Assembly: GCA_031376285.1 (NCBI GenBank)
Contig: JANMDN010000003.1
Span: 65,628-129,627 of the forward strand
Reading direction: 5' to 3'
Source: JANMDN01 sp031376285
GTDB lineage: Bacteria > Actinomycetota > Thermoleophilia > Miltoncostaeales > Miltoncostaeaceae
Length of the DNA stretch: 64,000 bases
The position numbers and the translations under genes are program-made. The notes beneath the pieces were generated by a model. That model was not told the origin of the DNA. It saw only the letters and a list, made by a program, of their open reading frames with translations, and did no database searches. Of this stretch, positions 8,714 to 17,952 are shown piece by piece (position 1 is the first letter of the stretch; every line of letters starts with the position of its first letter).

Positions 8714-9585
8714 TGTCAATCCTGGTTGATCAGAACACACGTCTCGTGGTGCAGGGCATCACCGGGCGTGAGGGCGCCTTCCACGCGACACGAAACCGCG
8801 CCTACGGCACAAACGTCGTCGGCGGCGTCACACCCGGAAAAGCTGGACAGGACGTCGAGGGCATTCCGGTCTTCAACACCGTGCGCGATGCCGTGGAGGA
8901 AACCCAGGCGAACACCGCCATGGTTTTCGTGCCCCCGCGCTTTGCCGCTGATGCCATCTACGAGGCAATGGACAGTGGTGTCCAACTCATCATCACCGTG
9001 ACTGAGGGCATCCCCGCCCAGGACATGATGCGGATCTACACGCACCTCAAGCGCGGTGGCCAGACCCTCGTCGGGCCGAACTGCCCGGGCATCATCAGCC
9101 CCGGCAAGGCGACGGTCGGGATTATGCCGACGCAGGTGTTCAGCCCTGGCCGGGTTGGGCTCGTCAGCCGTTCCGGGACCCTGACCTACCAAATCTCGAA
9201 GGAGCTGGCACTCCACGGGATCGGACAGTCGAGTGTCGTCGGGATCGGCGGCGACCCGGTTGTCGGTAGCTCGTTCATCGACATCCTCGGTCACTTCGAG
9301 GCGGACCCCGAAACCGACCTCGTGGTCATGGTTGGCGAGATCGGCGGCGACGAAGAGGAGAAGGCGGCCGAGTTCATCGCGGCCAACATGACGACGCCCG
9401 TGGTCGCCTACATCGCCGGTTTCCAGGCCCCACCTGGCAAGCAGATGGGCCACGCCGGGGCGATCATCACGGGCTCCTCCGGGACCGCCCAGGCCAAGAA
9501 GGAAGCCCTCGAGGCCAAGGGCATCCGGGTGGGAACGAGCCCATCTGAGGTGGCCGACCTCGTCAAGGCGCAGCTCGGCACGTAG
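8713..9585 (+). CDS. sucD: Succinyl-CoA ligase alpha subunit
   Basis: 290 residues, normal length. The Rossmann CoA-binding domain at the N-terminus has VVQGITGREGAFHA. The catalytic His, phosphorylated during turnover, is H247 in GHAGAIITGSSGTA, and GPNCPGIISPGK is also conserved. The GTG start at 8713 overlaps the sucC stop (TAGTG), so the two subunits are translationally coupled. A strong 13-bp hairpin follows 15 bases after the stop. Confidence 0.96.
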   Translation: MSILVDQNTRLVVQGITGREGAFHATRNRAYGTNVVGGVTPGKAGQDVEGIPVFNTVRDAVEETQANTAMVFVPPRFAADAIYEAMDSGVQLIITVTEGIPAQDMMRIYTHLKRGGQTLVGPNCPGIISPGKATVGIMPTQVFSPGRVGLVSRSGTLTYQISKELALHGIGQSSVVGIGGDPVVGSSFIDILGHFEADPETDLVVMVGEIGGDEEEKAAEFIAANMTTPVVAYIAGFQAPPGKQMGHAGAIITGSSGTAQAKKEALEAKGIRVGTSPSEVADLVKAQLGT

Positions 9586-9600
9586 CGGATCCGATGGTGC

Positions 9601-9630
9601 GGGGTCGGCGTGGGTGTCCACGCCGACCCC
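9601..9630 (+). terminator. Terminator hairpin after sucCD
   Basis: GGGGTCGGCGTGG (9601-9613) and CCACGCCGACCCC (9618-9630) form a perfect 13-bp GC-rich stem with a GTGT loop. There is no T-tract; the location between sucD and the 3' end of a minus-strand gene suits a bidirectional terminator. Confidence 0.65.
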
Positions 9631-9653
9631 GAATCCGCTCGGCCGCTGTCAGC

Positions 9654-10847
9654 TCAGGGGGTTGACCAGAGCGTCGCGATTGGCGCGGCGCTGATCCGCT
9701 CGCCGAGGTTGAACAATCGGGGGCCGGTATGGAAGACCACCCCGGCGAGGAAGCGCTCGCCGAGCTGGTCGCGCAACCAGACCAGATGACGGGCGTCATG
9801 GGCCGTGACCGCGCCGGCGGCCTTGACTTCAATTGCGAGGATGCGCCCGCCCGCGAACTCGACGACGAGGTCGACCTCTCGACCATCGCGCGTACGAAGG
9901 TGATGCGGCCGAGGCCGTTCGGGATGAAGTGCCAGCTCAGGTCTGAGCTGCGAGGCAACAAACGTTTCGAGTAAGCGGCCGAGGAGGTCCCCGTCGCGCA
10001 TGACCGCGCCCGCGTCGACACCAATCGAGGTGGCCATGACCCCGCAGTCGGTGATGTAGCGCTTGGGGCTCGTCGTGAGACGCTTCAGTCGATTGGTCCA
10101 CCACGCTGGGACGGCTTCGGCCAGCATGAGGTCGCCGAGCAGTCGGTCATACGCTGATGCGGTGTCGCGCGCGATGCCTGCGGCGTCGTAGAGCGTGCGA
10201 TCCTGAGGAATACCGGCAGAGTTCAGTGCGAGCACATCGAAGTAGCGGCGCAGTCGAACGGGGTCGCGATCGGAAAGCTCGGCCGCATCCTGGGAGACGG
10301 CGAGGTCGAGGTAGCTTCGAAGCCAACGTTGCCGCTGCGTTGGCGAGTCCCGAAACGCCGCCTGCGGAAACCCGCTACGCAGCGCCAGTTCCACGTAGCC
10401 CCGCAGATCGGGCGGATCCGTCGGCGAGAGGACCTCGTCCCCGAGGACTCGTTCGACGAACCAGGATCGGTCCAGGCTCCCGAGCTGCTCACGAACCGTA
10501 AGCCCGAACATCGGTATCTCGATGAGCCGCCCCGTACCGGGCAAGGTCTGCGGCTCGCGACGCGCGCGTGCCGCTCCCGCGACGATATAGCGGCCCGGAT
10601 GGGGGTCGAGGTCCACGGCGCGCTTGACGGCGCCGAGCACCTCCGGTGCGAGCTGCCACTCGTCAATGAGCACCGGCTCGGACAAGCCGCGCAGTAGCGC
10701 GTCGGGATCGGCGCGTGCGACCTCCGCCTCGATTGACCGATCCAGGCGGACCACAGACCCAGCAAACCGGAGGGCTGTGGTCGTCTTGCCGATCGATCGA
10801 GGCCCGGTCAGGAAGAGCGCCCGGGAACGACCCGAGAAGGTCGGCAA
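9654..10847 (-). CDS. AAA family ATPase with DUF4143 domain; N-terminus apparently frameshifted
   Basis: 397 residues from a TTG at 10847. Walker A is FLTGPRSIGKTTTALRF, Walker B-like VLIDEWQLAP, followed by a DUF4143 domain from about residue 200 (restriction-endonuclease-like C-terminus with GREVDLVVEFAGGRILAIEVKAAG). Proteins of this AAA_14/DUF4143 group are common, mobile and of unclear role. The first residues of this frame (PTFSGRSR) are not family-like. In another frame a GTG at 10884 gives ERYRKRLADDVIADLLGSFP, the usual N-terminus, and removing one base from the CCCGGG at 10820-10825 would join it smoothly to ALFLTGPRS. The gene is therefore probably damaged, or the assembly has a one-base error. 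The family call is firm; integrity is doubtful. Confidence 0.8.
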   Translation of the reverse strand: MPTFSGRSRALFLTGPRSIGKTTTALRFAGSVVRLDRSIEAEVARADPDALLRGLSEPVLIDEWQLAPEVLGAVKRAVDLDPHPGRYIVAGAARARREPQTLPGTGRLIEIPMFGLTVREQLGSLDRSWFVERVLGDEVLSPTDPPDLRGYVELALRSGFPQAAFRDSPTQRQRWLRSYLDLAVSQDAAELSDRDPVRLRRYFDVLALNSAGIPQDRTLYDAAGIARDTASAYDRLLGDLMLAEAVPAWWTNRLKRLTTSPKRYITDCGVMATSIGVDAGAVMRDGDLLGRLLETFVASQLRPELALHPERPRPHHLRTRDGREVDLVVEFAGGRILAIEVKAAGAVTAHDARHLVWLRDQLGERFLAGVVFHTGPRLFNLGERISAAPIATLWSTP

Positions 10848-11016
10848 TCACATCGTCGGCAAGACGCTTACGATACCGTTCCACGCAGGTACAACAGTGT
10901 CATCGCGAGTCTGATGCTAGTCATACCGCGTATTTGTCATTGGCGTTATCGCGGATACCTGCCCAGCGTTTGAGGATGCGACCTGGCGTGGCCTCGCGCA
11001 GAATGTCCTACGAGGC

Positions 11017-11462
11017 TCAGCTGGCGAGGAGTGCCTCGCGGACCCGGTCGGGCGTTACACCCAGGCCCGCCAGGATCTGCGCGGCGACGCCATCGTCGCT
11101 CACGATCCCGATCAGGATGTGCTCGGGGCCGATCTGTTTGTCCCCCACGTGCCTGGCCTCAGCGAGGGCCCCGCCGAGCACCCGGCGGGCCGCAGGTAGT
11201 GAAGGGGCGTCGACCGGTGGGCTCTGGGACGCCTGAGCCAAGGCACTCGCGTACGGCCACGGCAACCGCTTCGCACTCGACGCCGAGCCTCGCCTGCGCA
11301 CCGCTGACCTTCGACTGCGAACCGCCCCTTGCCAGGCTGATCACCAGATGCTTGGTGTGTTGGCGCAGAACATCGTCGAGCCTGCTTCAGGCGCGGTTCC
11401 CGAGGAACTGAGAAGCGATCGGTGGCGGCAGCGATCGACGCCAATCGGGCATCCTTTACCAA
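11017..11462 (-). pseudogene. Clp_N-domain protein remnant broken by one or two frameshifts
   Basis: Three minus-strand frames together give one Clp N-terminal domain protein of about 150 residues. From TTG 11462: ATDRFSVPREPRLKQAR. After a shift near 11373-11379: DVLRQHTKHLVISLARGG and LGVECEAVAVAVRECLG. After a shift near 11195-11200: PAARRVLGGALAEARHVG and IGPEHILIGIVSDDG, ending VTPDRVREALLAS. The second half matches the second Clp_N repeat (EAR-IG-EHILIGI) well; a single-base deletion in ACTACC would restore PFT-PAARRVL. The first shift is less certain because the spacing in that helix is unusual. Such stand-alone Clp_N proteins are thought to be adaptor-like. Its 5' end abuts the divergent PIG-L gene. 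Confidence 0.55.
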
Positions 11463-12124
11463 TGCTCTCGCTGCATCTCCCCATCCCAGAGGACCGGCCG
11501 CTTCGGGCCCTCTTCATCGGGTGCCACTCCGACGACATCGAGATTGGTTGCGGTGGACTGGTGCTCGATCTGGTCCGGCGCCGTCCCGACACGGTCGTGA
11601 CCTGGGCGGTGCTCTCGGCCATCGGCTCCCGCGAGAACGAGGCCCGTGCGAGCGCCGAAGGCTTCCTCGACGGACTGGAGACCCCCCCGAGCATCGTCCT
11701 CGGCGACTTCCGCGACGGCTTCATGCCCCACGACGCCGCGCTCGTGAAGGGTTTCTTCGAGGATTCGCTCAAGCCCTTTGGGCCCGACCTCGTCCTCACC
11801 CACCAGCGAAACGACCTGCACCAGGATCACCGCTTCGCGTGCGAGCTGACCTGGAATACGTTCCGCGATCAGGTCGTGCTCGAATACGAGATCCCGAAAT
11901 GGGATGGCGACCTCGGGCGACCGAACGCCTACGTGGCACTCTCCGAGGAGACGCTCGAGCGAAAGATCGCACTCCTGATGACCCATTTCGCGACGCAGCG
12001 GTCAAAGGACTGGTTCACGCCCGACCTCTTCCGGGCCATCCCCCGCATTCGCGGAATGGAGTCACGCGCCCCGGACGGCTTCGCGGAGGCCTTCTACGCT
12101 CCCAAGCTCGGTCTCACGATCTGA
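11462..12124 (+). CDS. PIG-L (LmbE-like) family deacetylase
   Basis: 220 residues starting at ATG 11462 (MLSLHLPIPEDRPLRALFIG). The zinc-site motif is present as CHSDDIEIGCGG (family AHPDDEE.GCGG) and the second motif as HQRNDLHQDHR, with the His that completes the metal site. PIG-L enzymes remove N-acetyl groups from sugar conjugates such as GlcNAc-inositol or glycolipids. Its place at the left edge of the polysaccharide locus suggests deacetylation of a surface-glycan precursor, though mycothiol-type or antibiotic substrates are also known for the family. No good ribosome site is visible. Frame-shifted longer reading 11422-12228 on the same strand is a shadow. Confidence 0.82.
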   Translation: MLSLHLPIPEDRPLRALFIGCHSDDIEIGCGGLVLDLVRRRPDTVVTWAVLSAIGSRENEARASAEGFLDGLETPPSIVLGDFRDGFMPHDAALVKGFFEDSLKPFGPDLVLTHQRNDLHQDHRFACELTWNTFRDQVVLEYEIPKWDGDLGRPNAYVALSEETLERKIALLMTHFATQRSKDWFTPDLFRAIPRIRGMESRAPDGFAEAFYAPKLGLTI

Positions 12125-12146
12125 GGCAGGCAGGCCCGAGGCCGCG

Positions 12147-14048
12147 CTACGAGGTGCGCTGGCCGACGATCCGGATGCCGAAGAAGGGACGCACGAGGGG
12201 ACCCTCGGCGATCCGCGTTCGGACGTGAGCCGGCAGCAGCGCAAGGGCGCGCTCGATCGCTCCGACGAGCGCGACCGGAACCTCAATCAGGCGACCCTTG
12301 GCGCCCACCAAGCACGTCACGCGATCGAACCCGGCCCGGAGGAAGAGTCGCTTGAGCTCAAGGGTGGTGTACTCGCGAAGGTGAAAACCGGTCGCCTCGT
12401 GTCCGAACCCACGTGACACGTCGTGGGGTCCGTTGTAGCGGTGTGGGGTGACGCACAGATACCGGCCACCCGGCGCGATCGCCGCGGCGATCTGGCCGAG
12501 TTGCGCGAGTGCATCGTCCGGGTGAAGGTGCTCCATGAGCTGGTTGGAGTAGGCGAGGTCGATACTCCGTGGCGACACCGGCACGGTCTGGCCGTCGGAG
12601 ATCACGACGGTGACGTTCGCCACGCCAGCGGCCGGCGCGGTAATCGTCGGTGAGACGTCGAGCGCGTAGGTGTGCTTCAGCTTGGGCGCGAGGGCGATCG
12701 AGAGGGAACAATCGCCCGCGCCGACCTCCAGGAACGTCATCTTAGGGCCGATGAACCGTTCAATCGCGGGAAGTTGGCTGGCCACCTGACGCGCCTTGAC
12801 CGCCGGGGTCGAGGTCTTGATGAGCTGCGGGTGGTCGGGCACCCGGCGGAAGATCTCCTCGTACACCTCACCGTAAAGGCTCAGCCGCTCATGAGCGCTC
12901 GCGTGCCGCAGTCGGTCGGCCAGTTCGCGCTCGACCAAGTAGTGCGCCAGAATCCGGTCGGGGGTGCGCGTATCACCCGCAAACGAGCGACCATTCCACT
13001 TCACGTCGCCCGCTGACGGCGTGACGGCCGGCCGGGCCATCGCGATTTCGCGACGGGACTGTGGTCGCGGGAGACGGAAACCGTTTCGGGCGCGGAGCAC
13101 GTGAATACGAGCAAGGATGCCTGGCGCGACGCGCAGGGCCGCGAGGACCGCACGACTGCGCAGGCTCGGACGGAGTCGAACGACCTCCTCGGCGAGTGAG
13201 CGCGCGAGTGCGGTGTCGGACTTCGCGAGGGCCACGCGCGCCCGCCGACGGGCGAACATCGCCCGGTAGAAGTCGAGGCCCTCATCGGTGGCGACCCGCT
13301 GGCGAGGAGTCAAGGCGAGCTCTGCCCGGGCGATCTCGAGCGTTCGAAGAACGGAATCCTCGAACCGCACAACCTTGTCCTCTCCGCGCGAGGTTGAGTC
13401 GGCACGGATGCGGTAGATCGCAAGCGGCGCGTCGATCACCGAAAAACCCCAACCGGCAGCCGCCAGACGAATCCACATGTCCCAGTCCTCGACACCCGGC
13501 ACTCGGTCGGAAAAGCCACCGACATCCTCGAATGCCTCGGCCCGAATCGTGCCTCCCGCGTAGAGGAAGTTCTCGCGAAGGATCATCTCCAGGTGACGTG
13601 ACCGGTCGCTGAGGTCTGGGGTGCTACGCCCCGAATGTTCGAGCATGTTCTTCTCGGCAAATACCCCCGCACCGTCGAAGTAGACGCGGGCGTCGCAGGA
13701 GACCGCCCCGACCGTCGGATCGAGGTCGAGAATCGACGCCATGCGCTCGAGGTAGCTCGGAAGGAGGCGATCGTCGCTATCGAGGCAGACCAGGTAGCGC
13801 CCCGATGCCGCGGCGGCGGCCGCGTTGCGTCCTCCGGAGATCCCACCGTTTTCCTGCCGAATCAGGATCACCCGAGGGTCGTCCGTGTAGCGCGCGACGA
13901 TCTCGGCCATCTCGTCGGAGTTGCCGTTGTCGACGACGATCAACTGCCAGTCTCCGCGCGATTGATCGAGGACCGACTGAATCGTCTCGGCGACGTAGCG
14001 CTCGGTTTCAAATGCCGAGACCAGGATGCTGAAGGTCGGTCGGCTCAC
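12147..14048 (-). CDS. Bifunctional protein: family 2 glycosyltransferase fused to SAM-dependent methyltransferase
   Basis: 633 residues from GTG 14048 (SRPTFSILVSAFETERY). The N-terminal GT-A domain (about 1-300) has WQLIVVDNGNSDEM and LVCLDSDDRLLPSYL with the DxD. The C-terminal class I methyltransferase (about 390-633) has the SAM loop MTFLEVGAGDCSLSIALAP, SNQLMEHLHPDDAL and an IAPGGRYLCVTPHR strand. One polypeptide could thus add and methylate a sugar, for instance capping a glycan. The frame stays open upstream to a GTG at 14174 (13 bases from the next gene, with GGTAGG upstream), but those 42 residues are unlike glycosyltransferases, so I prefer 14048. It is probably cotranscribed with the nucleotide-sugar dehydrogenase upstream. 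Confidence 0.85.
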   Translation of the reverse strand: MSRPTFSILVSAFETERYVAETIQSVLDQSRGDWQLIVVDNGNSDEMAEIVARYTDDPRVILIRQENGGISGGRNAAAAAASGRYLVCLDSDDRLLPSYLERMASILDLDPTVGAVSCDARVYFDGAGVFAEKNMLEHSGRSTPDLSDRSRHLEMILRENFLYAGGTIRAEAFEDVGGFSDRVPGVEDWDMWIRLAAAGWGFSVIDAPLAIYRIRADSTSRGEDKVVRFEDSVLRTLEIARAELALTPRQRVATDEGLDFYRAMFARRRARVALAKSDTALARSLAEEVVRLRPSLRSRAVLAALRVAPGILARIHVLRARNGFRLPRPQSRREIAMARPAVTPSAGDVKWNGRSFAGDTRTPDRILAHYLVERELADRLRHASAHERLSLYGEVYEEIFRRVPDHPQLIKTSTPAVKARQVASQLPAIERFIGPKMTFLEVGAGDCSLSIALAPKLKHTYALDVSPTITAPAAGVANVTVVISDGQTVPVSPRSIDLAYSNQLMEHLHPDDALAQLGQIAAAIAPGGRYLCVTPHRYNGPHDVSRGFGHEATGFHLREYTTLELKRLFLRAGFDRVTCLVGAKGRLIEVPVALVGAIERALALLPAHVRTRIAEGPLVRPFFGIRIVGQRTS

Positions 14049-14186
14049 GGGACGCGAACCCGACCGATGCGCGCGGTGTTCCCCGATGATGCCCTCGACG
14101 GGACGTGGGTCAAGCGCGACCGTCGCTGTGACGTCCCGCTGCATGGACACCGAACCGTGATCGACGCAGTCCACGGACGCGCTGAC

Positions 14187-15599
14187 CTACCAGCCAACGC
14201 CGAAGTACGTTTCGTCGTTTCGTCGCGCGTCCGCTCCGGGCAGACGAACGAGGTCGACGACGATACGCCCGGTCGCCCGACCATCGATCGCGGCGACAAC
14301 CTCGGGATCGCGGGAGCCCGCCACGCAGACCTCGGCGTGGGCGAGGACTTCGGAGATGTCATCGGTGAGGAGATCGTCGATGTGGGGAAGGTGTTCTGCG
14401 ATGTATGCACGGTTGGCGCCCATCAGTCGGGATAGCGCGACGTTGGCATCGTAGATGCGCACGTCGTATCCCTTCCCGATCAGACGTTCTGCAAGATCAA
14501 CCAGGGGACTTTCACGGAGGTCGTCGGTGCCCGGTTTGAAGGACAATCCGAAGATTCCGACCCGTCGACGCCCCGTCTCGGTGATGATCTCGACCGACCG
14601 GCGAAGGTGCGCCTCGTTCGAGACGAGGACGTTCCCAAGGAGTGGGACGTCGACATTGCACTCGTGCGCCGTGTGCACGAGCGCCCGCAGATCCTTGGGC
14701 AGGCACGATCCTCCGAACGCAAATCCCGGACGGAGGTAGGCGGTGCTGATGTTGAGCTTCGTGTCGGAGAGAAAGACGTCCATCACCGCGTGCGAGTCGA
14801 GCCCGACCGAACGGCAGATCGCGCCGATCTCGTTCGCGAACGCGACCTTGAGTGCGTGGTAGGAGTTGTCGACGTACTTCGTCATCTCGGCGACGGCGAT
14901 CGGCACCTGGAACCGCGGCCCGGGCAGGCCGTCGTAGAGGTCCATCACGAGGGCGCCGCTGCGCGGGTCACTCTCGCCGACCACCGTCTTTGGCGGGTCG
15001 AGGAAGTCGCGAACGCTCGAGCCCTCGCGAAGGAACTCGGGGTTGAGGCAGACGCCGAAGTCGACACCGACCCGCTTGCCAGACACGCGCTCGAGGATGG
15101 GAACGAGGATGCCCTCGCAGGTGCCGGGGATCATCGTGCTGCGAAAGACGACGACGTGCCAGCCATCCTTGGTGGCAAGCGCCTCGCCGATCTCCTCGGA
15201 CGCTCGCTCGAGGTACGCGCTCGACAGCCCGCCGTCGCGAGCCGATGGCGTTCCGACACAGACGAGGGTGATGTCGGTGTCCCGCACGGCGCCAGCGGGA
15301 TCGTCGCTCACGGTCAGGAGCCCCGACTCGACGACCTCGCGCGTCAGCTCACCGATGCGCTCCTCGACGACCGGGGCCTTCCCCTGACGAAGAAACGCGG
15401 TCTTATCCGGGTTCGCGTCGACACCAACCACGGCATGCCCGCGGGAGGCAAAGCATGCGGCCGAAACGCAGCCCACGTAGCCGAGTCCGAAGACGCTGAT
15501 TCGGGCGAGCCCCGAAGCTCCAGCCGTGGCGGCGTCGAGGTTTGCGTGAGCGTTGATGGACGGGCTGAGAGTTCCCGCCTCTGGCAAGGTCGTAGTCAC
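14187..15599 (-). CDS. Nucleotide-sugar (UDP-glucose/GDP-mannose) 6-dehydrogenase
   Basis: 470 residues. The NAD-binding Rossmann motif is ISVFGLGYVGCVSAACFA at about residues 34-51; the central domain keeps the catalytic Cys in PGFAFGGSCLPKD, and the C-terminal substrate domain contains GIFGLSFKPGTDDLRESP. The FAFGGSCLPKD form resembles GDP-mannose dehydrogenases (AlgD), but UDP-glucose dehydrogenases are close relatives, so the sugar is undecided. It makes a nucleotide-activated uronic acid in two NAD-linked oxidations, implying an acidic polysaccharide. About 30 residues precede the Rossmann fold, so an internal start is possible. The heparinase-like gene upstream has its own hairpin terminator at 15695-15714. 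Confidence 0.92.
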   Translation of the reverse strand: MTTTLPEAGTLSPSINAHANLDAATAGASGLARISVFGLGYVGCVSAACFASRGHAVVGVDANPDKTAFLRQGKAPVVEERIGELTREVVESGLLTVSDDPAGAVRDTDITLVCVGTPSARDGGLSSAYLERASEEIGEALATKDGWHVVVFRSTMIPGTCEGILVPILERVSGKRVGVDFGVCLNPEFLREGSSVRDFLDPPKTVVGESDPRSGALVMDLYDGLPGPRFQVPIAVAEMTKYVDNSYHALKVAFANEIGAICRSVGLDSHAVMDVFLSDTKLNISTAYLRPGFAFGGSCLPKDLRALVHTAHECNVDVPLLGNVLVSNEAHLRRSVEIITETGRRRVGIFGLSFKPGTDDLRESPLVDLAERLIGKGYDVRIYDANVALSRLMGANRAYIAEHLPHIDDLLTDDISEVLAHAEVCVAGSRDPEVVAAIDGRATGRIVVDLVRLPGADARRNDETYFGVGW

Positions 15600-15694
15600 G
15601 TCGCCAAGGCTAGGTTGATCGGGACCGACGATCGCCCCCTACGTGGACAGATACGAGCCTAGCCGGAGGTCGGGGTTCACCTGCCGGGATGGGA

Positions 15695-15714
15695 GAAAAC
15701 CCCGCTGAGCAGGG
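15695..15714 (-). terminator. Probable terminator of the heparinase-like gene
   Basis: Read on the minus strand, CCCTGC and GCGGGG pair (one wobble) around TCA and are followed by TTTT. It sits about 80 bases beyond the minus-strand stop at 15796 and upstream of the dehydrogenase start at 15599. Confidence 0.45.
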
Positions 15715-15795
15715 AGCGAACCCTTACTTCCGTCTTAGCGTAGGCCCACTTCGCTGCCATCGAAGGGGTTTTTGATGTTGGAATTGTTAGGGATG

Positions 15796-17952
15796 TTATG
15801 AGTAACGTTGTCCGTCCTCGGAGGCACCGATGACCCCGTGGCGCGTCCGATCGAAACGAAGCGACCGGACTCCTCGACGGTCGGTCCACGTGACCTGCAC
15901 CGCCTGCTCGTCGAGGGCGACCGAGAGTTCGCCGAACCGGGCCTCAGGCACGGTGGTCGGGGTGATGATCGTCGCCACCGCAACCGGACCGATGGTCGAG
16001 CCGAGACCGCCGACGAGCCACGCGGGACGGCGCGATTCGAGCCGCTCGGACCACCAGCCAAGATGCGTCTGCTCGTCGCCCAGGATCGCGTACGTCTCCA
16101 GCGGGTCTGCGCTCGACGCCTGCCTGATGTCGAGCTTCGGGACACCGTCGACGAGCAGGCGGTGCCCGGCGGGGCGCTCCTGCGCGTGCACCGATGGGTG
16201 GAGCGGCCAGGCAGTGCGGACCGTGTGGGCGCCGTCGCATTCGACGAGGTCGACCACGACGATCGTCTCCTCGTCCGGCGGCGCGACGAGCCAGCGCCGA
16301 TGCGATACCGGGTCGTCGAGACGGCGGAAGCCGTCGTGCTCGGCCTCGACAACACCCGCGTCGAGGTCAACGTGACGAGTGGTCACCCTGGCGTGGTGGG
16401 TCCAAAGAAAGGCTCCGCCGAGCTCGGACTGGTCGAGATCGTCGACTGAGAGGGTGGCGTGCATCCTGGTGCCCTGATGCGCGCGACGCCAATCGGGGTG
16501 GCCGTAGTAGCTCCCAGGCCCCGGGTCGCCGATCAGTTCCTTGCCGTCGATTGACAGGGTCAAGCTGAGGGCGTCGGCGTGCCCGTGCGCGGCGATCGAC
16601 AGGTAGCCGAGCGGCGCGATGTCCATCGTGAGCCGACGGCCTTGGGAGCGGAGCACGACCAGACCGCCGTTTTGGGCGTGAAGGCTCTGCGGGGCTCGGC
16701 CGGGGCTCGTCGCGGCCCATCGGTGCTGACCTTCCGCCCCCGCAAGCCACATCGCACTGATGTCGAGGCGCCCAGAGCGGCGTGCAGCAACGTTGCCCGT
16801 GAAGGCAGCCACAAGACCCAGGTGGTCGTGGACCTCTCGCGTCGCCTCCGGGCCGAGGCGCAGCGCGAACCCCTCGTCGTCGTCGCCGTAGCGAGGCACC
16901 GGGTCGCCGTCTCCGACGAGACCTGCGAGGTAGGTGGCGCTTCGGTCGAGGCCGCTCATGATCGACGCTGGCGGCTCGTCCCCGCGGGCGCGCACGAGGG
17001 CCGCGACCACGAGCATCAACTCCGCCGTGAACACCTGGTAGCCGAGCGCCTGTTCCGCGCCAGCGCCGTCGGGAAGGATCTGACGCGCGGCTTCGATGCC
17101 GAGTTGGCGCAGGGCCCGCGACTCCCACGCCGACGCCTGGGCGAGTTCGGGAAACAGGATCGCGATCGTCGCAAGCCCAGCGAGCTCGCCGACGAGGTGG
17201 TTGTTCGACGAGCTAAATCGCGAACGGTCGTCCCAGCACCGCCGCCCGCTTTCGGCAAGCAGTAGAACCGTTGACCGGTAGCGCTCGGGCGTCAGGCCCG
17301 GCGCGTCGCGCAGGCCCTGGAGGGCGACAGCGATCGAGATCGCGCGGATGCCCGCCTCGAATGCACCCCTCCATGCAATGCCGACCCCAGGCGGGTTCTG
17401 GGACGTCCAGGAGTCGATCTGCGAGAGCGCTTCGTCGGCGTAACGCACGTCGTCAGTGAAGAGCCACGCCTGTGCAAGCCATGGGAGATGCTGGAGGCGG
17501 TTCAGCTCCCAGATCCATTTCGGGTCGCCCGAGGCGCTCCTGTGGTCGATACGGGAGGCGGGGATCAGGGGCCAGCGGGCTCCGGAGCCGGGGTCGTGGT
17601 GCCAGTCGATTTCGGGACCGAAGGCGGCCTCCGGGTAGGCAAAGAAGGTAAATCGGTGGTCCATCACACGGTCGGCGGCATCGATAACGGACCGCGAGGC
17701 TTGTGGATCGTGGAGGGCGATCGACCGTGCGCGAGCGCGGTCGAGGAGCACGGGCCGGCCCCGCGCCGACCGAAACGCCGCGAGGAGCGCGGGCCAATCC
17801 GGGTTTCCCGTCCCGAGTATCGCCGCCTCAGACGGCCTCCCGGTTCGGCTGATCGTGCGGACCATTCCGCGCCCCGCGCGCGTTCCGCGCCACGCGACCT
17901 CGGCGGGGCCCATCGCGCGCAGCCGACGGGCGTACCAGTTCAAGCGACCCAA
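15796..17952 (-). CDS. Heparinase II/III-like polysaccharide lyase family protein
   Basis: 718 residues from TTG 17952 (GRLNWYARRLRAMGPAEV). An N-terminal alpha/alpha toroid of about 1-400 contains the conserved NNHLVGELAGLATIAI helix and precedes a beta-sandwich domain with the family signature HGHADALSLTLSIDGKELIGD, DPGPGSYYG and DDLDQSELGGAFLW. These enzymes cleave uronic-acid-containing glycans by beta-elimination. Homologs sit in many exopolysaccharide loci, where they trim or release the polymer. This fits the neighbouring uronate-forming dehydrogenase. No signal peptide is visible, so export or an intracellular role is unresolved. A divergent CapK-like gene starts 190 bases away and may share the promoter region. 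Confidence 0.83.
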   Translation of the reverse strand: MGRLNWYARRLRAMGPAEVAWRGTRAGRGMVRTISRTGRPSEAAILGTGNPDWPALLAAFRSARGRPVLLDRARARSIALHDPQASRSVIDAADRVMDHRFTFFAYPEAAFGPEIDWHHDPGSGARWPLIPASRIDHRSASGDPKWIWELNRLQHLPWLAQAWLFTDDVRYADEALSQIDSWTSQNPPGVGIAWRGAFEAGIRAISIAVALQGLRDAPGLTPERYRSTVLLLAESGRRCWDDRSRFSSSNNHLVGELAGLATIAILFPELAQASAWESRALRQLGIEAARQILPDGAGAEQALGYQVFTAELMLVVAALVRARGDEPPASIMSGLDRSATYLAGLVGDGDPVPRYGDDDEGFALRLGPEATREVHDHLGLVAAFTGNVAARRSGRLDISAMWLAGAEGQHRWAATSPGRAPQSLHAQNGGLVVLRSQGRRLTMDIAPLGYLSIAAHGHADALSLTLSIDGKELIGDPGPGSYYGHPDWRRAHQGTRMHATLSVDDLDQSELGGAFLWTHHARVTTRHVDLDAGVVEAEHDGFRRLDDPVSHRRWLVAPPDEETIVVVDLVECDGAHTVRTAWPLHPSVHAQERPAGHRLLVDGVPKLDIRQASSADPLETYAILGDEQTHLGWWSERLESRRPAWLVGGLGSTIGPVAVATIITPTTVPEARFGELSVALDEQAVQVTWTDRRGVRSLRFDRTRHGVIGASEDGQRYS

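Noticed and set aside
15748..15776. CTTCG-CGAAG hairpin followed by GGGGTTTTT on the plus strand
   Set aside because: No plus-strand gene lies upstream to be terminated; flanking genes are both on the minus strand.
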